This document shows positions 1 to 5,129 of a DNA stretch of 5,129 nucleotides, piece by piece. The position numbers were made by a program, and so were the translations under genes. The stretch is from Bacteroidetes bacterium UBA6063 (GTDB lineage Bacteria; Bacteroidota; Bacteroidia; NS11-12g; UBA9320). The first letter of the stretch is position 1. Every line of letters starts with the position of its first letter. The stretch is taken from positions 1 to 5,129 of the forward strand of contig DIYD01000293.1 in the NCBI GenBank assembly GCA_002428905.1, in the 5' to 3' direction. The notes beneath the pieces were generated by a model. It made no database searches, was not told where the DNA came from, and worked only from the letters and a program-made list of their open reading frames with translations.

Positions 1-1494
1 CAAGACATAAACTTCAAATTAAACTTCCCGAACAAAAAGGGAGAATTCGCGATTTTTGGCGTAGGGGGTTTAAGCTCCATTGATATTGTGTTTTCAGATG
101 ACGAAGAACCTACGGCTGAATTGTACGGCCAAAAAGACCGGGACCAATATTTCAGAACCAATATGGGCGTGGTTGGGGTCACCTGGAAACGCCAGTTGGC
201 CAATAAGAAGACATTCAATTTGGTTGTTGCGCAAAACATGCAGCAAATCCTATCCGATCACGACAAAATTTTCCGTGATTCAGCTGAATACACACGTCTA
301 AGTTTAATGCCCGTGTCCCGTTCGAAAATGTTGCACGGTAAAACCACGGCTCATGCGTCTCTAACCAAAAAGTTTAATTCACGGAGCACCTTAAAAACAG
401 GGTTGATCACCGATTTTTATATGATTAATTATCACGATAGTGTGCGTAACGAACGCGACTTTACGTGGTCGGAGCTGTTAAATGCACAAAGCAGTCCGCT
501 GATGTTGCGTGCTTATGGAAGCTGGAAGTATCGTTTATCGGCCAATATGACGTTGAATGCAGGACTGCATGCCATGCACTTTAGCCAGAGTAATAGCAAT
601 CTCATAGAACCACGCGTAGGGCTTAAATGGCGTAGAAAGCCGAACGAGGTGATCGGGGTCGGTTACGGTATGCACAGCCAGATTCAACCACTTTACGTGT
701 ACTATTCTCAGGTGACGGATTCTATTTCCAAAACTTTTGATACACACAACAATGAGATTGGCCCAACCCGAAGCCATCATTTGGTGTTGAGTTATCAAAA
801 AGTGATCAAGCGAAACTTACGCCTCCGTGCGGAAGCCTATTACCAGTCGTTGTACAATGTACCGGTAGAAATACTTCCAAGTTCATTCTCGATGTTGAAC
901 CAGGGATCCGGTTTTGTACGTTTCTTCCCGGATGTCTTAGAAAACTCAGGCACTGGAATTAATCAGGGGATCGAATTTACATTGGAGAAATTCTTTGATA
1001 AGAACTACTATTTCATGACTACCGCATCCTTTTTTGATTCGAAGTATAAAGGGAGTGACGGAGTAGAACGTAATACCGATTTTAATGGTCAGTATATAGC
1101 GAATGGATTAGCCGGGTATGAGCATAAGTTTGGCAAAAACAAGAAGAACGCAGTGCTCTATGGTGTGCGCTATACGGTAGGGGGTGGTAGGCTCTATTCA
1201 CCCATTGATACTGCAGCAACTATTCTTGATGGGGCCAATGTGATTATCCTCGACAATCAGCGAAACACCTTGAGATTTGACGATTACAGCCGACTGGATT
1301 TTAAAATTGGTTTACGCATAAACGCCAAGAAAAGTACACATGAGATTTCAATCGATATTGCCAATGTATTGGATACACAGAATGTGCTGAAAGACAGCTA
1401 CATTGAAGATCCAGAGAATCCAGGGTCTAAAATCTTTGTGGAAGAATACCAACTAGGTCGACTTCCTAATTTCTGGTATAAGTTTAATTTTTAA
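1..1494 (+). CDS. TonB-dependent outer-membrane receptor, C-terminal barrel (5' partial)
   Basis: The reading frame is open from base 1 and ends at TAA 1492-1494, giving 497 visible residues of a protein whose start is outside the window. The visible part looks like a TonB-dependent receptor beta-barrel: alternating polar and aromatic strands, a stretch reading IEPRVGLKWRRKP then a strand around PLYVYYSQV (about 605-700), and a C-terminus LPNFWYKFNF whose final Phe is the usual outer-membrane beta-signal. Family members take up siderophores, cobalamin, glycans or other ligands using TonB-ExbBD energy; Bacteroidota examples are commonly near 800 residues, so the plug and any N-terminal carboxypeptidase-like domain are missing here. 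A GTG at 88 is internal, not the start. The next gene begins 1 nt after the stop, so this is probably the first or an early gene of a four-gene operon. The ligand cannot be read from the sequence. Confidence 0.88.
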   Translation, partial: QDINFKLNFPNKKGEFAIFGVGGLSSIDIVFSDDEEPTAELYGQKDRDQYFRTNMGVVGVTWKRQLANKKTFNLVVAQNMQQILSDHDKIFRDSAEYTRLSLMPVSRSKMLHGKTTAHASLTKKFNSRSTLKTGLITDFYMINYHDSVRNERDFTWSELLNAQSSPLMLRAYGSWKYRLSANMTLNAGLHAMHFSQSNSNLIEPRVGLKWRRKPNEVIGVGYGMHSQIQPLYVYYSQVTDSISKTFDTHNNEIGPTRSHHLVLSYQKVIKRNLRLRAEAYYQSLYNVPVEILPSSFSMLNQGSGFVRFFPDVLENSGTGINQGIEFTLEKFFDKNYYFMTTASFFDSKYKGSDGVERNTDFNGQYIANGLAGYEHKFGKNKKNAVLYGVRYTVGGGRLYSPIDTAATILDGANVIILDNQRNTLRFDDYSRLDFKIGLRINAKKSTHEISIDIANVLDTQNVLKDSYIEDPENPGSKIFVEEYQLGRLPNFWYKFNF

Positions 1495-1495
1495 G

Positions 1496-1900
1496 GTGAA
1501 GTACTTAACTATAGTATTGCTGTCTATTACCCCGTTTCTATTTCAGAAGGCCCATGGTCAGGTTTACGAAGGTGTTCGACTAACTCCTGACTCTTCTACA
1601 TACGCCAATGTGTATGTGAAACCGATGTACTCGGACAGCTTAAGTAGCACGTATGCCATTTGGGTCAAGAACGCAGTTAAATCACATATGCATGTAAAGC
1701 ATACCGAGGTGGTCACGGTTTTACAGGGCAAAGGCACAATGACTATTGGTGGTCAGGAGCAGAAAATAAAAAAAGGAGACGTGGTTATTATTCCGAAAGG
1801 AACTGCGCACTCCGTGATAACAACGAGTAGAAAGCCTTTACTGGTGATTAGCGTGCAGGCACCTCAGTTTAAAGGCAAAGACAGAGTTTGGATAAAATAG
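1496..1900 (+). CDS. exported single-domain cupin protein
   Basis: This 134-residue protein has an N-terminal signal peptide (K2, hydrophobic core about 4-16, likely cleavage near AHGQ, 19-22) followed by one conserved beta-barrel cupin domain. Cupin motif 1 is complete: H64-x-H66, E71 and G78 at the expected spacing. Motif 2 is also complete: G94, P100, G102 and H105, with T109 where Asn is common. His64, His66, Glu71 and His105 should bind one metal ion. The start is GTG at 1496, chosen because it gives the complete signal peptide; the next in-frame Met (residue 44) would remove it. There is no Shine-Dalgarno site, and the gene starts 1 nt after the receptor stop, suggesting translational coupling. 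The protein should act in the periplasm or on the surface, unlike the two enzymes downstream. Cupins range from dioxygenases and isomerases to ligand-binding proteins, so the reaction is unknown. Confidence 0.87.
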   Translation: MKYLTIVLLSITPFLFQKAHGQVYEGVRLTPDSSTYANVYVKPMYSDSLSSTYAIWVKNAVKSHMHVKHTEVVTVLQGKGTMTIGGQEQKIKKGDVVIIPKGTAHSVITTSRKPLLVISVQAPQFKGKDRVWIK

Positions 1901-1902
1901 AT

Positions 1903-2568
1903 ATGAATTCAGTACCATTTGTACCCCATAAAGATGTAGAATACCCTAGTTTGGAAGAAGTTCGGGAACGCGTTAATTCTTTCTACAATCTGCTGAATAA
2001 GCGGAGGACCGTTCGAGCGTTTTCAAATCAGGAAGTGCCTCGCGATGTAATCGAGAAAATTATACTAAGTGCCGGTACTGCCCCCTCTGGAGCCCATAAA
2101 CAGCCCTGGACGTTTTGTGCCATTCAGGATCCTGAAATGAAGACGCAGATTCGAGTTGCTGCAGAGGAAGAAGAGTACGAAAATTACCATGGTCGAATGT
2201 CGGAGGAATGGCTTAAAGATTTGGAGCCTTTTGGCACCGACTGGAAGAAGCCATTTTTAGAAATAGCACCGTGGTTAATTGTGGTTTTCCGAAAGACCTA
2301 CGATCTGGACAATGGGGTTAAGCGTAAAAACTATTATGTGCAGGAATCGGTGGGTCTGGCATCTGGAATGCTATTGACGGCAATACACAATGCCGGATTG
2401 GTTTCATTAACGCATACACCAAGTCCAATGAACTTTTTAACGAAGCTTCTGGACAGACCAGAGAATGAAAAACCATTTTTGCTCATTCCTGTAGGGTATG
2501 CTGCAGACGACGTTCAGGTGCCTGATTTGAGTCGGAAGACCATTGAGGAAATCGCTCAGTTCTACTAA
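1903..2568 (+). CDS. nitroreductase-family flavoprotein, iodotyrosine deiodinase-like
   Basis: This 221-residue cytoplasmic protein has the nitroreductase fold and strongly resembles iodotyrosine deiodinase (IYD), which uses FMN to remove iodine reductively from mono- and diiodotyrosine. Visible signatures are RRTVR (34-38) and TAPSGAHKQPWTF (59-71) for FMN binding, the lid segment EEEEYENYHGRM (88-99), LTHTP (169-173) near the flavin, and the end motif PVGYA...VPDL (196-209). By alignment from memory with human IYD, its substrate-clamping Glu157, Tyr161 and Lys182 correspond to E91, Y95 and K116, all conserved at identical spacing. Unlike vertebrate IYD there is no membrane anchor. ATG 1903 is preferred, 2 nt after the cupin stop; a TTG at 1888 would add five residues and overlap the cupin. 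The family call is firm. The substrate (halotyrosine, another phenol or a nitroaromatic) is inferred only. Confidence 0.88.
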   Translation: MNSVPFVPHKDVEYPSLEEVRERVNSFYNLLNKRRTVRAFSNQEVPRDVIEKIILSAGTAPSGAHKQPWTFCAIQDPEMKTQIRVAAEEEEYENYHGRMSEEWLKDLEPFGTDWKKPFLEIAPWLIVVFRKTYDLDNGVKRKNYYVQESVGLASGMLLTAIHNAGLVSLTHTPSPMNFLTKLLDRPENEKPFLLIPVGYAADDVQVPDLSRKTIEEIAQFY

Positions 2569-3443
2569 TGCTCACTACCGAAACTCCAATACAGAAACTT
2601 TCATTTAGTTTATACGACGGTTTGGGTGTTGATGTGTTGATGAAGCGCGATGATTTGATTCATCCCTTTATTTCAGGCAACAAATGGCGGAAGTTAAAAT
2701 ATAATCTTCGCCAGGCGAAATCTGATGGCAAAGACACCGTTCTTACCTTTGGTGGGGCCTACTCCAACCATTTGATAGCCACAGCTTGTGCATGCGCGTC
2801 AAATAACTTCAAATCGATAGGAGTAGTACGCGGAGATGAGTTGGGGGTAAATGCAAATCACGTATTGCGGTTGTGTGCTGAATACGGGATGGAACTGCGC
2901 TTCGTTTCAAGATCTGCGTACAAGGATAAAGACCAGCTAATTCAGGAGTTTACCCAAGATCATATATACGCGGTGCCGGAAGGTGGAGACAATGCGTTGG
3001 GCAGTTTGGGTTGTGAGGAAATATTGCCCCAAGACATCGAAATAGACCACATTGTTGTTCCAGTAGGTACCGGAACAACCTTTGTCGGACTTATTAATGC
3101 GCATGGTAAACGTATTACGATTCATGGAATAGCGGCGCTTAACCAGGCCGAATACCTTATTCCTAAAATCGAAAAAGGTACTAAGAATCGTAACTGGATA
3201 TTGCACACCGAGTATGCTTTTGGTGGCTTTGGTAAGTTTGACCAGGAACAGCTGCAATTCAATCAACGATTTGCCTCTGAAACGGGTGTTTTGTTAGATC
3301 CGGTATACACGGGTAAAATGATGCGTAGTCTCCCAATGCTTTTAGAAAAGGAGGGCGTCAAGCCTGGTCAACGGATACTTTGCGTGCATACAGGAGGCTT
3401 AACCGGTGTGTTAACACCTCAATGGTTGAACGCACCGTTGTAA
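2568..3443 (+). CDS. PLP-dependent ACC deaminase/D-cysteine desulfhydrase family enzyme (desulfhydrase-like)
   Basis: This 291-residue protein has the fold-type II PLP architecture of the ACC deaminase/D-cysteine desulfhydrase family. K39 in SGNKWRKLKY is the Schiff-base lysine, S66-N67-H68 in GGAYSNH forms the substrate-carboxylate loop, and VGTGTT (166-171) is the PLP phosphate cup. DPVYTGK (244-250) and VHTGG (273-277) are the C-terminal active-site motifs. Several residues argue against ACC deaminase: that enzyme has SNQ, a Tyr-Glu pair in PVYEG and Leu in HLGG, whereas this one has SNH, Tyr247-Thr248 and Thr275, as in D-cysteine desulfhydrases. Such enzymes eliminate H2S from D-cysteine to give pyruvate and ammonia, and some also act on beta-chloro-D-alanine. 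It is a little shorter than the roughly 330-residue enterobacterial enzyme. Its ATG shares one base with the upstream TAA (TAATG), so it is translationally coupled as the last operon gene. Confidence 0.87.
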   Translation: MLTTETPIQKLSFSLYDGLGVDVLMKRDDLIHPFISGNKWRKLKYNLRQAKSDGKDTVLTFGGAYSNHLIATACACASNNFKSIGVVRGDELGVNANHVLRLCAEYGMELRFVSRSAYKDKDQLIQEFTQDHIYAVPEGGDNALGSLGCEEILPQDIEIDHIVVPVGTGTTFVGLINAHGKRITIHGIAALNQAEYLIPKIEKGTKNRNWILHTEYAFGGFGKFDQEQLQFNQRFASETGVLLDPVYTGKMMRSLPMLLEKEGVKPGQRILCVHTGGLTGVLTPQWLNAPL

Positions 3444-3445
3444 AT

Positions 3446-3470
3446 AAAAAAAGCCTTCTTGCGAAGGCTT
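3446..3470 (-). terminator. intrinsic terminator at the convergent junction
   Basis: A perfect 8-bp stem pairs 3451-3458 (AAGCCTTC) with 3463-3470 (GAAGGCTT) around the loop TTGC. Read on the minus strand it is followed by seven T (complement of A at 3446-3452, the last two shared with the stem), a classic terminator 28 nt past the stop of the 3499-3939 gene. Read on the plus strand the hairpin begins 7 nt after the stop of the PLP enzyme, but the downstream sequence ACATTTAAT has a poor T tract. It may therefore end the plus-strand operon only weakly. Confidence 0.8.
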
Positions 3471-3498
3471 ACATTTAATAAAAAGAATAAAAGAAAGC

Positions 3499-3939
3499 TT
3501 AATTAGCAGTGGTTGTCTTTGGTATTACTTTGCCCTTAATCGTCATGAAATCAGGGCTAGATTCTCCATTGTAAATAATAGAGAGGTTCTTGACCTGATT
3601 TCCTGATTTTCCGGTTGAGTTAAATTTAACAATGATTTCACCCGATACTCCAGGAGCAATGGGTTCTTTCGGCCATTTAGGTACCGTACAACCACAAGGA
3701 GTGGTAATTCGGTTAATGACCAATGGAGCAGACCCTTCGTTCACAAATGTGAACACATGCTCAACAGTTTCACCCTGCGTTATGTCACCAAAGTCGTACT
3801 CGGTTTCGGAAAGTTTTAATTTAGGTTGCCCTTCTGGTGTTAGCGTTATCGTTGGTTTGGGCTCGCTCTCCTGAGCGTACGCGTAGCTTGTTCCAACTAG
3901 AAAGAAAGCCAGTGCAATGAGGTAAAGTTTTGAGTTCAT
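3499..3939 (-). CDS. exported DUF1573 protein, downstream paralogue
   Basis: This 146-residue protein starts with a signal peptide (K4, hydrophobic core 5-18, probable cleavage after AYA near residue 22). A single DUF1573 domain follows at about 41-137. This family has an immunoglobulin-like beta-sandwich related to the ASPM/SPD-2/Hydin type and is common in Bacteroidota; its function is unknown. Landmarks are YDFGDITQGE (48-57), HVFTFVNEG (61-69), the signature CGCTVPKW (82-89, Cys82 and Cys84), APG (95-97) and the last strand FMTIKGKV (131-138). There is no lipobox, so a soluble periplasmic or secreted protein is expected. It is about 45% identical (counted by eye, ungapped, about 100 residues) to the product of the next gene upstream, so the two arose by tandem duplication. 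A strong terminator lies between them, so it probably needs its own promoter, though none of consensus type was found. Confidence 0.87.
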   Translation of the reverse strand: MNSKLYLIALAFFLVGTSYAYAQESEPKPTITLTPEGQPKLKLSETEYDFGDITQGETVEHVFTFVNEGSAPLVINRITTPCGCTVPKWPKEPIAPGVSGEIIVKFNSTGKSGNQVKNLSIIYNGESSPDFMTIKGKVIPKTTTAN

Positions 3940-3975
3940 AACAAATATTTATGTGATTAAGCCCAAAACCATGCC

Positions 3976-4009
3976 AAAAAAAAAGCCCAGACAAACTTGT
4001 CTGGGCTTT
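3976..4009 (-). terminator. intrinsic terminator of the upstream DUF1573 gene
   Basis: A perfect 12-bp stem pairs 3982-3993 with 3998-4009 around the loop AACT. On the minus strand the stem is followed by nine T in total (complement of A at 3976-3984, three of them within the stem). It begins 18 nt past the stop of the 4028-4474 gene and is the strongest terminator in the window. It separates the two DUF1573 paralogues transcriptionally. Confidence 0.87.
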
Positions 4010-4027
4010 CATATACGAATAATGTTC

Positions 4028-4474
4028 TTATTGCGGGTTTGCTACTGGTGGAGGTGTTTCTCTAGGAGTTGTTTCTACAAAACCACGAATGGTTAAGAAT
4101 TCAGTTCCTGCCTCACCATTATACTTCACAGTGATTGTTTTTGTGAAGTTTCCTGGACGACCTTTAGAGTTGTAAATCGCGGTGATTTCACCAGTCTGTC
4201 CTGGTGCAACTGGCTCTTTCGTCCATTTAGGCGTTGTGCAACCACAAGACGCTCTTACCGAAGTAAGTACAAGTGGTTCAGTGCCCGTGTTTGTAAATGT
4301 AAAAGTTACGGTTGCCTGGGTGCCTTCGCTAATTTTTCCAAAGTTGTGCTCAACTTTGTCAAACTTAATCTTTGATCCTGAGTTAGCGTCTACGGTTACG
4401 GTGTTTGGTGTCTGTGCTTGCGTAAAAGCTACAAACCCTATAGCCATTAACAATGTGACAAATGTTCGTTTCAT
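4028..4474 (-). CDS. exported DUF1573 protein, upstream paralogue
   Basis: This 148-residue protein has a signal peptide (K2-R3, hydrophobic core about 5-17, likely cleavage after TQA at residue 20). One DUF1573 domain spans about 36-133. Recognisable elements are HNFGKISEGT (43-52), VTFTFTNTG (56-64), the family signature ASCGCTTPKW (75-84, Cys77 and Cys79), APGQTGE (90-96), YNSKGRPGN (101-109) and FLTIRGFV (126-133). A proline-rich tail (ETPPPVANP, 139-147) follows and is absent from its paralogue. There is no lipobox, so it is probably soluble in the periplasm or secreted. The molecular role of DUF1573 is not known; the paired cysteines one residue apart could be redox-active or metal-binding, but that is a guess. 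The gene has its own consensus Bacteroidota promoter (4509-4540) and terminator (3976-4009), so it can be a single-gene transcript. Confidence 0.87.
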   Translation of the reverse strand: MKRTFVTLLMAIGFVAFTQAQTPNTVTVDANSGSKIKFDKVEHNFGKISEGTQATVTFTFTNTGTEPLVLTSVRASCGCTTPKWTKEPVAPGQTGEITAIYNSKGRPGNFTKTITVKYNGEAGTEFLTIRGFVETTPRETPPPVANPQ

Positions 4475-4492
4475 AATTTTTTATTGTCGATG

Positions 4493-4506
4493 TTTAAATA
4501 TTTAAA
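4493..4506. repeat. 14-bp perfect AT-only palindrome at the predicted transcription start
   Basis: TTTAAATATTTAAA equals its own reverse complement and lies just downstream of the -7 element, across the predicted start site. It could be an operator half-site pair or merely an easily melted initiation region. AT-only palindromes also arise by chance in such leaders. Confidence 0.4.
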
Positions 4507-4508
4507 GT

Positions 4509-4540
4509 CAAAAGTACTTGTTCACGCTATATAAAACAAA
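4509..4540 (-). promoter_or_regulatory. Bacteroidota-type promoter for the upstream DUF1573 gene
   Basis: Read on the minus strand, TTTG (4540-4537) is followed after exactly 20 nt by TACTTTTG (4516-4509). This matches the -33 TTTG and -7 TAnnTTTG consensus of the primary sigma factor in Bacteroidota. Transcription would start near 4500-4503, giving a leader of about 26-29 nt before the ATG at 4474. That leader is A/T-rich, as is usual in this phylum, and lacks a Shine-Dalgarno site. Confidence 0.7.
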
Positions 4541-4565
4541 TGACGTGCCAAAATTGACCGTGGTC

Positions 4566-5129
4566 TTAATTTCGATAGTTTGCCTTGCGTTTTTCCAGGA
4601 ATGACGTGGTTCCTTCAATAAATTCAGGTGTGCCAAAAGAGCTGCCAAAGTGTTCAATTTCCAGGGCCATGCCGTCCTTTTTAGGGTCAAAATACGCGTT
4701 AACACATTCAATTGTTTTTGCAATGGCTTGTGGTGACTTAGCTGCCACTTTGCGAATTAGTGCGTTGCACTTGTCCATTAAATCTTCCTGTTCAACCACA
4801 TAATTTACAAGGCCAAGTCGCAAGGCATCTTCGGCTCCAATCATATCAGCCGTGGTTAATAGCTCAAAGGCCTTGCCTTTGCCAATCAATTGAACCAGTC
4901 GTTGAGTTCCTCCGTATCCCGGCAAGAGGCCAAGGTTTACTTCGGGTTGACCGAATTTGGCATTCGGACTACACACACGCATGTGACAAGACATGGCAAT
5001 TTCACAGCCGCCGCCCAGAGCGAACCCATTGATCGCCGCAATGGTAGGTTTGCTGCATCGTTCGATGGTATTCATAACTTCATGACCATCCGCACTCAGC
5101 TTTTTACCTTGCTCCGGATCAAAGTTGGC
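4566..5129 (-). CDS. enoyl-CoA hydratase / crotonase family (N-terminus beyond window)
   Basis: The frame stays open to the right edge, so 187 C-terminal residues are visible, beginning ANFDPEQGKKL; the Met at 5075 is internal. Enoyl-CoA hydratases are about 260 residues long, so roughly 70 are missing, including the first oxyanion-hole segment. The second oxyanion-hole strand is KPTIAAINGFALGGGCE (codons about 5051-5001). The two catalytic glutamates, equivalent to Glu144 and Glu164 of the rat mitochondrial enzyme, are in GGGCE (codon 5001-5003) and FGQPE (codon 4941-4943), followed by LGLLPGYGGTQRL. The C-terminal helix ends FLEKRKANYRN. Having both glutamates supports true hydration of trans-2-enoyl-CoA to 3-hydroxyacyl-CoA in cytoplasmic beta-oxidation or a butyrate-type pathway, rather than a diverged crotonase activity. 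No strong terminator follows, so some read-through into the DUF1573 gene is possible. Confidence 0.9.
   Translation of the reverse strand, partial: ANFDPEQGKKLSADGHEVMNTIERCSKPTIAAINGFALGGGCEIAMSCHMRVCSPNAKFGQPEVNLGLLPGYGGTQRLVQLIGKGKAFELLTTADMIGAEDALRLGLVNYVVEQEDLMDKCNALIRKVAAKSPQAIAKTIECVNAYFDPKKDGMALEIEHFGSSFGTPEFIEGTTSFLEKRKANYRN

Noticed and set aside
535..798. Minus-strand open frame inside the receptor gene
   Set aside because: It lies antisense within a clear barrel-coding region, shows no recognisable domain and has no promoter; it is a shadow of the receptor frame.
88..1494. GTG at 88 as the start of the receptor gene
   Set aside because: The same frame is open to base 1 with barrel-like sequence, and a 468-residue receptor starting inside the barrel would lack its plug. 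The gene is truncated by the window edge.
1888..1902. TTG at 1888 as start of the IYD-like gene
   Set aside because: It would overlap the cupin end for five extra unconserved residues; ATG 1903 lies 2 nt after the cupin stop and is the better start.
2545..2550. GAGGAA upstream of the PLP enzyme as a Shine-Dalgarno site
   Set aside because: It is about 17-20 nt from the ATG, too far, and it encodes conserved reading-frame residues of the upstream protein. The TAATG overlap explains initiation better.
2937..3266. Minus-strand open frame within the PLP enzyme gene
   Set aside because: It is antisense to the PLP phosphate-binding region and resembles no known protein.
4556..4565. GACCGTGGTC inverted repeat as terminator of the enoyl-CoA hydratase gene
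   Set aside because: The stem is only 4 bp with a 2-nt loop and only four T follow after two A, so it is unlikely to be a functional terminator.
4760..5032. Plus-strand open frame opposite the enoyl-CoA hydratase gene
   Set aside because: The minus strand there encodes both crotonase catalytic motifs; the plus-strand translation is low-complexity in character with no recognisable family.

Overview
The window looks like chromosomal DNA of a member of the Bacteroidota. This rests on an outer-membrane TonB-dependent receptor ending in an aromatic beta-signal, two small exported DUF1573 proteins, the lack of convincing Shine-Dalgarno sites, and one promoter that matches the Bacteroidota -33/-7 consensus (TTTG, 20 nt, TAnnTTTG). 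The genus cannot be fixed from the sequence. Coding density is high, and the longest stretch without a gene is about 90 nt. No RNA gene, CRISPR array, insertion sequence or other mobile element was seen.

Region 1 (1-3443, plus strand) is a compact four-gene operon. It holds the C-terminal two thirds or so of a TonB-dependent receptor barrel (5' end outside the window), an exported single-domain cupin, a nitroreductase-fold flavoprotein that closely resembles iodotyrosine deiodinase (IYD), and a PLP enzyme of the ACC deaminase/D-cysteine desulfhydrase family. Junctions are 1 nt, 2 nt and a 1-nt overlap (TAATG), so co-transcription is very likely. The IYD-like protein keeps the Glu/Tyr/Lys residues that IYD uses to hold the amino-acid part of its substrate. 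The PLP enzyme carries residues that argue for D-cysteine desulfhydrase-like chemistry and against ACC deaminase. The set can be read as uptake plus processing of an unidentified substrate, possibly a modified or halogenated amino acid; this is inference.

Region 2 (3444-4474) starts with a convergent junction carrying a hairpin terminator. Two tandem paralogous DUF1573 genes follow on the minus strand, each with its own terminator. The upstream copy has a clear Bacteroidota promoter overlapping an AT-rich palindrome.

Region 3 (4566-5129, minus strand) is the C-terminal part of an enoyl-CoA hydratase (crotonase family) with both catalytic glutamates. Its N-terminus lies beyond the right edge. 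It looks like ordinary fatty-acid metabolism, unrelated to the left-hand operon.
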